Positions 7,387 through 15,440 of a DNA stretch of 15,885 nucleotides are shown in pieces. Within the stretch, counting starts at the first letter, position 1. Each line of letters begins with the position of its first letter. The notes under the pieces are model-generated. The model made no database searches. It worked only from the letters and a program-made list of their open reading frames with translations, and was not told the origin of the DNA. The stretch comes from Acidobacteriaceae bacterium (GTDB lineage Bacteria > Acidobacteriota > Terriglobia > Terriglobales > Acidobacteriaceae), in contig JASIJX010000195.1 of NCBI GenBank assembly GCA_030049955.1, forward strand, positions 1 to 15,885, written 5' to 3'. The position numbers and the translations under genes were made by a program.

Positions 7387-10300
7387 ATGACAGAGGGCAT
7401 GAGTAGGTTTTCCAGAAGGACATTCCTGGAGCAGGCATCAGCGGCTTCAATCTGCGCTCTAACACGTGTCGCCAATGCGATTCCTGCTGAGGGGCCGCTT
7501 GCCAAAAATGCTTCCTGTTCAATTCTTCCTGCCAGTGTTCCAGGGCGATGGGCAGCCGTCGGCCGCCTGATCGTCCATAGACTCGGCGATTCCGTGATCC
7601 TGCAGGACGGATTTGCGGTTGCCAGTGAAAGTTGGAAGGATGGAGAGTTTCTCTTCCATGCCAGGGCGCCGAAAGGAACTGAACAGGTGCAGATATGGGC
7701 AGGAGTGAGATGCTTCGATCGCGACAGGCGTTACGTCTTTGCCCTGCGAGGAGGAAACAACAACGATGTCTATCTGGCGCGCTATGCTCCGGACGGGGGC
7801 ATCAAGTTTTTTGGCATTGCTCCACTTGAATTTCATCCTGTACCCGAAGTGTGGTACAAGATGCGTGCAGTTATCCACGATAATCGCTTCCAGCTTTACT
7901 TAAACGATGAGTCCCTTCCGAGGATCAATATTGTCGATGACGGCGCCCTCTGGGGTGAAGGGAGCGTATCGCTTGGAGGTGGATGGCTGCCTGTGGAGTA
8001 TCGCGATGTGCAAACGCGCTCCCTGACCCAGACGGACATCGCCGCGATAGATGCGATAGGCGATCATGTGTGGGTACCTCAATCCGGAAGCATTGACCGC
8101 GAGTCCCTCCGTGCACAACAGCGGGCCGGATATATCGCAGCGAGCATCGCAGCATTCGATCAGCCGCGGATGGAAATATCCCTCGACGGCAAATGGTTGT
8201 TTTTGCCGGACCAGGAACAAGATTCAGACACGGTTCCGCATGCATCCGATTGCGACGATAGAAGATGGCACCTGATGGATGTGCCAAACTTTTGGAAGCC
8301 CACCGTCACCTGGCTATATGGCGAAACCGGCTTTTCTGATCTCAGCAGCGTCTCCGCTTTAAAGGGCACCTCCGACAGGTTCTACCTGGAGGAGACCAAG
8401 CGCCTCGATGGCTACACATTCGACTGGCGAAACACTCGAAGCGCTTGGTATCGGCACTACGTCGATCTTCCTTTCGATCTTGCCGAGCGCCGTTTTGAGC
8501 TTTGCTTTGACGCGATTGCAAAGATTTCGGAAGTATGGGTGAACGGCGTCCATATCGCATCGCACACCGGCATGTTCGGTGAAGTCAGGCAAGATGTAAC
8601 CTCGGCCGTGAAGCCGGGGCGGAACGTGATCGCAGTCCATGCTGTCGGGTTAATTAAAGAACCTAGGACTCCTGACAAGGTGTTAGGAGTTGCAGTCACA
8701 GTAGAGGTGACTGCGTCCATGCTGAATTCGCTGCCGCATGGCATGTACCACGATGTAGGCGGCATCTGGCAGCCTGTAAAGCTCATTGTGACGGAGCCAG
8801 TTAAGGTAGATGAAGTCTATATCCAGCCGCGCCTCGATGGCCTTGATTGCGATGTGACGGTCGATGGAAATGAGTTCTTTCTTCAAGAAGGCGTATTTGT
8901 CTCCTACTCGATTCGCTCAACAAAAGATAAGACTCTGCTATATTCGTTGCCCTCGACAAAAGCAATACGGATTGAAGTCCCCAATCAAACCTTCCATTTC
9001 AGTATTTCTGGCCTTACGCCTGAACTGTGGTCGCCGCAAAATCCTAATCTCTATGATTTGGAGATCATACTAATTTCGAAGGACAAGATTCTGGACCGGC
9101 ATAACACCCGATTCGGGTTCAGAACTTTCACCGCAGAAAATGGCAGGCTCCTTCTCAACGGAAGGCCATTCTGGCTTCGCGGCGCTGACCATTTTCCGCA
9201 TGCGTTGCGGCCGAATGATAGCGTATTGGCGCGCCGCTTCATGAAACTCGCTAAGGAAGGCAACGTTGTAGCGACACGATCCCACACAGCTCCGTTTAGC
9301 AGGACCTGGTTAGCTGCGGCAGATGAAGCCGGTATGGCGGTTTCCTTTGAGGGAACGTGGCCATGGCTGATGCTCAGAGGCGCGCCGCCAAGCGAAGATC
9401 TCATCCGTGAATGGCAGGATGAATTCATTTCGCTCATTCGCAAATACCGGAACCACCCTTCGATCGTCATTTGGACCGTAAATAATGAAATGAAGTTCGC
9501 TTGGGCTGATCGAAACAATCCTGAACAGCTTCGTCAAAAGTGGGAGATCTTAACGAGGGCCATCAAGGCGATGCGGGCGACAGACCCGTCGCGCCCAGTG
9601 GTCTGTGATTCCAGTTATTGCCGCAAGGCGGTGCAAAAGGAATACGACACTCTGATCCGGCCGAGCGGCTTCGACGACGGAGACATCGACGATGCGCACG
9701 TATATCCTGGCTGGTACAATCAATCGTTTTTCCACTACTTTCAGGGCGAGTTCGGCAAAACGAACTCGTACCCGGGCAGGCCGCTGATCAGTCAGGAAAT
9801 GTCGACAGGTTACCCGCGCAATGATGACGGGCACCCAACACGCTTCTATCTCTTCAAACACTACACCCCTCAATCGCTGGTCGGCGATGAAGCCTATGAG
9901 CATCGCGATCCAGTAATCTTCCTTAAGCGCCAGGCATTCCTGACAAAAGAATTGGCGGAAGCGATTCGCCGGACGAATCGTTCCGAATGCTCAGGTATTT
10001 TGCACTTTGCCTATCTCACGTGGTTCAAGAATGTCTGGGACTCCGACTCGTGTTATCCATTTGAGACGTACCATGCTTTGCGGTCTGCTCTTCAGCCGGT
10101 CTTAGTCAGCGCAGAGCTGTACGGGAGGCACTTCTCCGCGGGTTCGCTTCTGCAGATGCGCGCTTGCATTGTCAATGACGCTGAGAATGGATTGGCGCTG
10201 CCTGCATGCCAAGTGTGCTGGGAGATCAAGGTGGGGAATGAAGTCCTTGCGTCTGGTTTTTCCCAAGCGAGGCAAGTTCCCTACTATTCAAACCAGTGGA

Positions 10301-11097
10301 TAGATCTATCCATTCCGATCCCAGCAGCGTTGCCAGCACCTCGCGTAGATGCCACTCTGCGGCTGTTTCTAAAAGCAAATGACAGTCAACACAGCGACAA
10401 CTCTTACGATGTTGTGATTGCCACGCCAGAATGGGCCTACGGCACCCTACCCTCCCGAGTGGTGCTGATCGACCCGTGGAATCATGTGACTTTACCTCAT
10501 CAGATGGGTTTCTTTCGATCCAGCTCTTCGCTGCACGACCTGAAGGTGGGCGACATCGCGGTCATTGCAGGCGCCGAGGAGCTTCTGCAAGCGCCGGAAA
10601 ACGCGGATTTGGTCAGGCGATTTGTAAACGCCGGCGGTCGTGTTCTCCTGCTCCATCCCGGAAGCCAGCTTGTACATCTGTTCCCGGATCAGATCACGGG
10701 TTTTCAATCACATGCATCGGAGATTGCAACCATGCGCGTTCCCGAGTCGCTCGCGTTCGATGGATTGGAGCCGCTCGATCTTGCGTGGTGGGATCTAGGC
10801 AATGGCAATATACCGCAAGTGTGCCAAGGGAACTATCACATCGATAGCCATCGAAGCGATGTTAGGCCACTGGTGGATACCCTAGATTTTCATGGCTATT
10901 TGAAAACCCCTGAGGATGTCACGAACATCGGTGGTAGCCCACTGGTTGAGGTGCGCATGGGCAAAGGAAGAGCATTGGCAAGCGAGATGTTGCTTGTGAA
11001 AGCGTCCCCTTTCGACCCAATCGCGAGGAAACTTTTCTATAACCTGATCCGGATGCTGAGCACCGATTCTGACACTATCACTTACACACTCCGTTGA
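7387..11097 (+). CDS. multidomain Tat-exported glycoside hydrolase family 2 protein
   Basis: This 1236-residue exported beta-glycosidase is probably of the beta-galactosidase, beta-glucuronidase or beta-mannosidase type. Residues 9-14 (SRRTFL) followed by a hydrophobic stretch form a Tat signal, with likely cleavage near ANA at 31. Residues about 50-212 look like a concanavalin/laminin-G-like beta-sandwich. The GH2 sugar-binding domain is about 262-470, the immunoglobulin-like domain about 471-582, and the TIM barrel about 583-900. RNHPSIVIWTVNNE ends in the predicted acid/base Glu701, and RPLISQEMSTG carries the predicted nucleophile Glu804. A beta-domain spans about 905-1015. Residues 1020-1225 (DIAVIAGAEELL, FVNAGGRVLLLHPG, GKGRALASEM) resemble a class I glutamine-amidotransferase/ThuA-like fold. 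Two in-frame ATGs (7387, 7399) both leave the Tat motif intact. The GH92 gene starts 28 bp after its stop, consistent with co-transcription. The substrate is not readable from sequence. Confidence 0.88.
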   Translation: MTEGMSRFSRRTFLEQASAASICALTRVANAIPAEGPLAKNASCSILPASVPGRWAAVGRLIVHRLGDSVILQDGFAVASESWKDGEFLFHARAPKGTEQVQIWAGVRCFDRDRRYVFALRGGNNNDVYLARYAPDGGIKFFGIAPLEFHPVPEVWYKMRAVIHDNRFQLYLNDESLPRINIVDDGALWGEGSVSLGGGWLPVEYRDVQTRSLTQTDIAAIDAIGDHVWVPQSGSIDRESLRAQQRAGYIAASIAAFDQPRMEISLDGKWLFLPDQEQDSDTVPHASDCDDRRWHLMDVPNFWKPTVTWLYGETGFSDLSSVSALKGTSDRFYLEETKRLDGYTFDWRNTRSAWYRHYVDLPFDLAERRFELCFDAIAKISEVWVNGVHIASHTGMFGEVRQDVTSAVKPGRNVIAVHAVGLIKEPRTPDKVLGVAVTVEVTASMLNSLPHGMYHDVGGIWQPVKLIVTEPVKVDEVYIQPRLDGLDCDVTVDGNEFFLQEGVFVSYSIRSTKDKTLLYSLPSTKAIRIEVPNQTFHFSISGLTPELWSPQNPNLYDLEIILISKDKILDRHNTRFGFRTFTAENGRLLLNGRPFWLRGADHFPHALRPNDSVLARRFMKLAKEGNVVATRSHTAPFSRTWLAAADEAGMAVSFEGTWPWLMLRGAPPSEDLIREWQDEFISLIRKYRNHPSIVIWTVNNEMKFAWADRNNPEQLRQKWEILTRAIKAMRATDPSRPVVCDSSYCRKAVQKEYDTLIRPSGFDDGDIDDAHVYPGWYNQSFFHYFQGEFGKTNSYPGRPLISQEMSTGYPRNDDGHPTRFYLFKHYTPQSLVGDEAYEHRDPVIFLKRQAFLTKELAEAIRRTNRSECSGILHFAYLTWFKNVWDSDSCYPFETYHALRSALQPVLVSAELYGRHFSAGSLLQMRACIVNDAENGLALPACQVCWEIKVGNEVLASGFSQARQVPYYSNQWIDLSIPIPAALPAPRVDATLRLFLKANDSQHSDNSYDVVIATPEWAYGTLPSRVVLIDPWNHVTLPHQMGFFRSSSSLHDLKVGDIAVIAGAEELLQAPENADLVRRFVNAGGRVLLLHPGSQLVHLFPDQITGFQSHASEIATMRVPESLAFDGLEPLDLAWWDLGNGNIPQVCQGNYHIDSHRSDVRPLVDTLDFHGYLKTPEDVTNIGGSPLVEVRMGKGRALASEMLLVKASPFDPIARKLFYNLIRMLSTDSDTITYTLR

Positions 11098-11125
11098 GCC
11101 CAGCTCTCACGCTCCAAACAAGCCT

Positions 11126-13438
11126 ATGAAACGAAGATCGATCAAGATGGACGTCGTACGCATATTTGTCCTTTCCGTCATAATGAGTGGCCTGGCGTCT
11201 AGCTTCGCCCTGGGAGCGGGAAAAGATCCCGTGAGTTACGTTAACCCGAACATCGGAGGCATCGGTCAGTTGCTTTCGGCGACCATCCCCTACCTTCAAT
11301 ATCCGCATGGGATGGCACGTTTGTATCCGGTCACAACGCCGGGCATTACCGATCGCTATCTCGCCGATAAGATCTACGGATTTCCGGCCGGGCCGGCGCT
11401 TTTGATGGCTTCCGTGGGAGCGTCAGGAACACACGCAGCAGATTACGCGTCGAATTTCGATCATGACTTTGAAACAGCAACGCCTTACTACTATGAGGCG
11501 GATCTGCAGAGTTGGGGCATTAAGGCGGAAATGACCGCAACTTCAGAAGCGGCCTACTATCGCTTTACCTTCCCTGCCAGCAATCACAGTCATCTGGAAT
11601 TCAGTCTGGGCAATGGCTCGACCCTTTCCGTCGTTGGACCGGCTGCGGTTGAAGGCAGCGAACAGGTTGGCGGTTCGGTGGCGAAGCTGGCAGATCCCAA
11701 TAGCGGAACTCGACAGTACTTCTATGCCGAGTTCTCGCGACCAGTCGGTTCCTGGCAGACTTGGCAGGATGGCGAGCTGGAACATGTGCCGACGCGGTCG
11801 GGAAACGACATTGGCCTCGTGACCGACGCAGAGACCCATGCGGGCGAAGTTATTGAAGTCCGGATTGGCCTTTCCTACATCAGCACGGATCAGGCGCGCA
11901 GGAATCTCGAGCGGGAGATTCCCCAATGGGATTTCGACCAGGTTAAGGCGAGGACACGCGAGGTTTGGAACCAGACCTTGGGGAAGATACAAATTACGGG
12001 CGGAACCGAAGCACAGCGCGACATCTTCTACACGGCGCTCTACCGCTCCCTTTTACGCATGACTGATATCACTGAGGACGGCAAGTATTTCAGCGGCTAT
12101 GACGACAAAGTACACAATGCGAATGGGCACGATTTCTACGTTGACGATGGTCTGTGGGATACATTTCGTTCCGAACATCCGCTGCAGACATTGCTCGAAG
12201 CCTCGCGGCAGGAAGATATAGCACAATCGTATGTCCGTATGTACGAGCAGAGTGGTTGGATGCCATCCTTTCCTTCCGCCGCCGGCGAGCAGGCCGTAAT
12301 GATCGGCCATCACGCGGCCGAGTTCCTTCTCGACCTGTATGAGAAGGGCTATCGGGATTTCGACGTCGCACAGGCTTATGCGGGCGTTCGGAAGAACGCC
12401 ACCGAAGCCACGTTGATTCCATGGAGCCGTGGTCCGCTTACCGCTTTGGACCGCGTCTATTTCGAGAAGGGATTTTTCCCGGCACTTGGCTGGGGTGTCC
12501 CGGAAACGATAGGGCAGGTGACTCCGGAGCGGCGTCAGTCCGTGTCGGTGACTATTGAAAACGGCTACGACGACTGGTGTGTTGCCCAGCTAGCCAAGGC
12601 GCTGGGGAAAAATGCGGATGCGGCCTACTTCACGAAGCTGGCACACAACTATCAGAATCTTTTCAATTTGGCCATTGATTTTATGGCTCCCAAGACCGCT
12701 GAAGGCAATTGGGTTGAGCCCTTCGATCCAACGCTAGGTGGAGGACAGGGCGGGCGCGACTATTTCACAGAAATGGATTCGTGGACCTATACATTCGGCG
12801 TGCAGTTTGATGTAGCCGGACTGATTCGCCTGTTTGGAAGCCGCGAGGCATTTAATGACAAGCTTGACCGTCTGTTCGTGGAGCAATATGGGACATCAAA
12901 ATATCGGTTTCTCAATCAGTTTCCCGATGCCACGGGACTCGTCGGCCTGTATGCTCAAGGTAACGAACCGAGCTTTCATATTCCCTATCTCTATGACTTT
13001 TCCGGGGAGCCATGGAAGGCACAGCGGCGTGTGCGTCAATTGATGGATGTCTGGTATGGCGATGGCCCACGAGGTATTCCGGGCGACGACGACGGCGGCG
13101 CCACCTCGTCCTGGTACGTGCTCAGCGCAATGGGATTCTATCCGGTATGTCCCGGCAGTGCGGTGTATGAGATCGGCAGCCCTATTTTTGCGAGAACCAC
13201 CATCCGGATGGGTAATGGCAAGGAGTTCACAATTATCGCCAACCATGTTTCGGCGCAGAACAAGTATATCCAGTCCGCCAGCTTGAATGGGCTGCCGCTG
13301 AACAAACCATGGTTCCTTCATTCAGATATCAGGGATGGCGGGACACTGGTTCTGGAGATGGGCGACGCTCCAAATAGGCAATGGGGAAGCGCGCCCGAGG
13401 ACGCTCCGCCATCAATGTCTGAGGCCAGCACAGAATGA
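11126..13438 (+). CDS. glycoside hydrolase family 92, exo-alpha-mannosidase-like
   Basis: This 770-residue exported enzyme belongs to GH92, calcium-dependent inverting exo-alpha-mannosidases that act on N-glycans and fungal mannans. A Sec-type signal occupies about residues 1-31. The N-terminal beta-sandwich is about 35-260 (DPVSYVNPNIG) and the (alpha/alpha)6 catalytic domain extends to about 750. Family motifs in order are DGLWDTFRSEHPL (341-353), GWMPSFPSAAGEQAVMIGHHA (377-397), ENGYDDWCVAQLAK (478-491), WTYTFGVQFDVAGLI (553-567), GNEPSFHIPYLY (612-623) and GIPGDDDGGATSSWYVLSA (650-668). Candidate catalytic acids are Glu549 and Glu614; Asp654/Asp656 are the likely base pair. The length matches the family. 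The ATG at 11126 has no clear Shine-Dalgarno and starts 28 bp after the GH2 stop; a second ATG lies at 11147. The sequence does not settle the linkage specificity. Confidence 0.95.
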   Translation: MKRRSIKMDVVRIFVLSVIMSGLASSFALGAGKDPVSYVNPNIGGIGQLLSATIPYLQYPHGMARLYPVTTPGITDRYLADKIYGFPAGPALLMASVGASGTHAADYASNFDHDFETATPYYYEADLQSWGIKAEMTATSEAAYYRFTFPASNHSHLEFSLGNGSTLSVVGPAAVEGSEQVGGSVAKLADPNSGTRQYFYAEFSRPVGSWQTWQDGELEHVPTRSGNDIGLVTDAETHAGEVIEVRIGLSYISTDQARRNLEREIPQWDFDQVKARTREVWNQTLGKIQITGGTEAQRDIFYTALYRSLLRMTDITEDGKYFSGYDDKVHNANGHDFYVDDGLWDTFRSEHPLQTLLEASRQEDIAQSYVRMYEQSGWMPSFPSAAGEQAVMIGHHAAEFLLDLYEKGYRDFDVAQAYAGVRKNATEATLIPWSRGPLTALDRVYFEKGFFPALGWGVPETIGQVTPERRQSVSVTIENGYDDWCVAQLAKALGKNADAAYFTKLAHNYQNLFNLAIDFMAPKTAEGNWVEPFDPTLGGGQGGRDYFTEMDSWTYTFGVQFDVAGLIRLFGSREAFNDKLDRLFVEQYGTSKYRFLNQFPDATGLVGLYAQGNEPSFHIPYLYDFSGEPWKAQRRVRQLMDVWYGDGPRGIPGDDDGGATSSWYVLSAMGFYPVCPGSAVYEIGSPIFARTTIRMGNGKEFTIIANHVSAQNKYIQSASLNGLPLNKPWFLHSDIRDGGTLVLEMGDAPNRQWGSAPEDAPPSMSEASTE

Positions 13439-13522
13439 GGAAGCGTTGATCAAGATGTATCTGGCGGGAGTGAACGTACGTAAGTGGGGGCGACAGGATC
13501 GGTGTACGAAGGAGAAATTGAG

Positions 13523-14794
13523 ATGCAATCAAAGGATGACGCCTCAAGGCGGTCTTTTTTGAAGAGCGCGCTCCTCGCGTCAACCCCGCTGCTCATTGGA
13601 CCGGCGGCCAAAGCTGAAGCCGCGGTCCAGCCGGACTCCGGGAACGGCGCCGATGATCGCGCCAGATGGATCAAAGTTGTCGAACGCGTTTCGCAGCCAG
13701 TGCTTGAGGCCATTAGCCGGCAAGAGCTGCGCGCCACCATGCCGGTTGAAGCGACCAAGGGTATGGAAAAGGCACGTGCACAATCCACTCATCTTGAGGC
13801 TGTGAGCCGCTTGCTGTGCGGGCTGTCTCCGTGGCTGGAGAGCGCACCCAGTACAAACACCGACGAAGAGAAATTGCGCGCCCGCTATCGCGAGTGGGCG
13901 CGATTGGCCATCCGCTACGGCACTGACCCGAAATCTCCAGACGCTCTCAATTTCGGCAGCAACGATCAGTCGTTGGTGGACACAGCCTTTCTTGCCTTGG
14001 CCGTGGTTCGCGCTCCTAACGAGCTTTGGGCCAAGCTCGATCATGCGACCCAGCAGAATTTAGTGCAGGCCATGCGCGACACGCGCAAGGTGACGCCCGG
14101 ATTCAATAATTGGCTGCTCTTCTCGGCGATGGTCGAGGCCTTCCTGTGCAAGGTTGGAGAGACCTGGGATGCAATGCGTGTCGATTACGCGCTGCGTGCA
14201 CTTCAGCAGTGGTATGTGGGCGACGGCATCTACGGCGACGGGCCGCACTTCCACTGGGATTATTACAACAGCTTTGTGATCCAGCCTATGATGCTGAACA
14301 TCTTCGATGCTCTGGGTGCAGAGGCTCACCGCTGGTCTGCGTTTCGCGAGGCCATCCTGGCGCGGGCGCGGCGCTATGCAGCCATCCAAGAGCGTCTTAT
14401 CAGCCCCGAGGGCACATACCCTCCCATCGGCCGTTCGCTCGCATATCGCTTTGGGGCTTTCCAGCACTTGGCCGAGATGTCTCTGCGTAAGCAACTGCCC
14501 GAGGGCGTCAGCCCGCCGCAGGTGCGGGCTGCGCTCACTGCAGTGATGATGCGTCAGATCAGCGCTAAAGGCACCTTCGACGACAAGGGTTGGCTCACCA
14601 TTGGCTTTGCTGGCCACCAGCCGTCCATTGGGGAGCCTTATATTTCCACCGGAAGCCTCTATCTCTGCTCTGCTGCATGGTTGCCGCTGGGACTGCCAGA
14701 GACGGATGAATTCTGGAGCGCTCCTGCGCAGATGTGGACACAGCAAAAAGCCTGGAACGGCATAGATATCAAAACCGACCACGCCATCGATTAG
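13523..14794 (+). CDS. Tat-exported DUF2264 (PF10022-type) protein, putative glycan-active enzyme
   Basis: This 423-residue protein matches DUF2264 along nearly its whole length. Conserved blocks include RLLCGLSPWLE (96-106), NNWLLFSAMVEAFL (195-208), WYVGDGIYGDGPHFHWDYYN (230-249), ERLISPEGTYPPIGRSLAYR (290-309), FDDKGWLTIGFAGHQPSIGE (352-371) and YISTGSLYLCSAAWLPLGLP (373-392). The Trp/His/Asp/Tyr-rich middle resembles an (alpha/alpha)6 toroid active site. I recall DUF2264-like proteins being linked to GH154 beta-glucuronidase, but that link needs checking. Residues 8-13 (ASRRSFLK) form a near-consensus Tat signal, so the protein should act in the periplasm. The frame is open from a GTG at 13484, but the ATG at 13523 has AAGGAG 8 nt upstream and is preferred. 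It follows the GH92 gene by 84 bp, probably in one transcript. The specific reaction is unknown. Confidence 0.88.
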   Translation: MQSKDDASRRSFLKSALLASTPLLIGPAAKAEAAVQPDSGNGADDRARWIKVVERVSQPVLEAISRQELRATMPVEATKGMEKARAQSTHLEAVSRLLCGLSPWLESAPSTNTDEEKLRARYREWARLAIRYGTDPKSPDALNFGSNDQSLVDTAFLALAVVRAPNELWAKLDHATQQNLVQAMRDTRKVTPGFNNWLLFSAMVEAFLCKVGETWDAMRVDYALRALQQWYVGDGIYGDGPHFHWDYYNSFVIQPMMLNIFDALGAEAHRWSAFREAILARARRYAAIQERLISPEGTYPPIGRSLAYRFGAFQHLAEMSLRKQLPEGVSPPQVRAALTAVMMRQISAKGTFDDKGWLTIGFAGHQPSIGEPYISTGSLYLCSAAWLPLGLPETDEFWSAPAQMWTQQKAWNGIDIKTDHAID

Positions 14795-14858
14795 ATAAAC
14801 GGCTCTGCGGAAAGACCATAGGCCATACAAAACCAGAGTAGCTATGATTTTGGGAGTT

Positions 14859-15040
14859 TCATTGAAGGTTGCTGATCACATTGGCATTGGAACACCGCTC
14901 TAGCATCTTCTTCCAGCTATCAGCTGGCGCTGATGTGCCTCGTAGACGATGGTCGTGTCGAAGAAATCATCGGGAACCTGCTTCAGCTATTTTTTAATGT
15001 CGCTGGGAGTGGCTGGATGTTGGTGATGACGAGATGGCAT
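14859..15040 (-). pseudogene. decayed short coding remnant, possibly PIN-domain (VapC-like)
   Basis: Reading minus from the ATG at 15040 gives MPSRHHQHPATPSDIKK, a TAG at 14987-14989, then QVPDDFFDTTIVYEAHQRQL. A frame change near 14914 continues as WKKMLERCSNANVISNLQ and stops at 14859. At least one nonsense and one frameshift change would be needed to join these pieces. The DDFFDTT start of the second piece resembles the beta-1 strand and catalytic Asp of PIN-domain toxins, but it is too short for a firm assignment. It may be chance. Confidence 0.22.
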
Positions 15041-15043
15041 TTT

Positions 15044-15086
15044 GTCGCAACCAAAATGTATCCCTAGAGTGGCAACAAAAATGTAT
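15044..15086. repeat. pair of 18-bp near-identical direct repeats, possible insertion-sequence end
   Basis: GTCGCAACCAAAATGTAT (15044-15061) and GTGGCAACAAAAATGTAT (15069-15086) match at 16 of 18 positions and start 25 bp apart. Repeated terminal motifs of this kind occur at ends of some transposons such as the IS21 family. No transposase gene is present in the window, so at most this is a solo end or remnant. Confidence 0.5.
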
Positions 15087-15104
15087 TTGATGGCAGGACT
15101 TTAG

Positions 15105-15440
15105 TGCATCGAGTTCCTGCGCGAATTCTACCGGTACCAGACAGCGGACTTCTTCGCGTTCGAACCACCGCCGCAGATTTCGCCGGGGCGGCGGGCATTG
15201 CTGGCCGGTGCGGCCGAGGCCCCCTTGATCAGGTTCTGCTTGCCGGTTCCTGATTGGACCCAGAAACCGGAGTACACGTTGCCAGAATCGTGGGACCGTC
15301 CGCTGAGCTGTATCCCGGGATTTCGATCGAAGAACGAAGGTCGTATCCGCACTGCATGATCCTACGAGGATTTTCGTATCGATATGAACAGTACTGCCGA
15401 ACTGATCCTCGATCGGCGTGAAGCGATTGGGGATCGATGT
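15105..15440 (+). pseudogene. fragment of an unidentified protein-coding gene with an in-frame stop
   Basis: An open frame without any ATG or GTG start begins right after a TAG at 15102-15104 and reads CIEFLREFYRYQTADFFAFE, then PPPQISPGRRALLAGAAEAP, with strongly G/C third positions. It meets a TGA at 15357-15359, after which the same frame continues as SYEDFRIDMNSTAELILDRR up to about 15440. This looks like an internal or C-terminal piece of a real gene interrupted by one nonsense codon and missing its 5' end. I do not recognise the family. It lies directly beside the direct-repeat pair, fitting a deletion or insertion scar. The end is approximate because the downstream frame overlaps the converging GH27 gene. 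Confidence 0.45.

Larger units (their letters stand above)
14795..15104. other. intergenic scar after the DUF2264 gene
   Basis: No intact gene is present. The stretch contains a broken minus-strand coding remnant (14859-15040) and the first part of a direct-repeat pair (15044-15086). No convincing terminator for the upstream operon was found. Confidence 0.45.

Noticed and set aside
13484..13522. GTG at 13484 as the DUF2264 start
   Set aside because: The ATG at 13523 has AAGGAG 8 nt upstream and puts the Tat motif at the expected distance from the N-terminus.
15128..15352. Minus-strand 74-codon open frame
   Set aside because: It is antisense to the more coding-like plus-strand fragment and has no ribosome site or recognisable motif.
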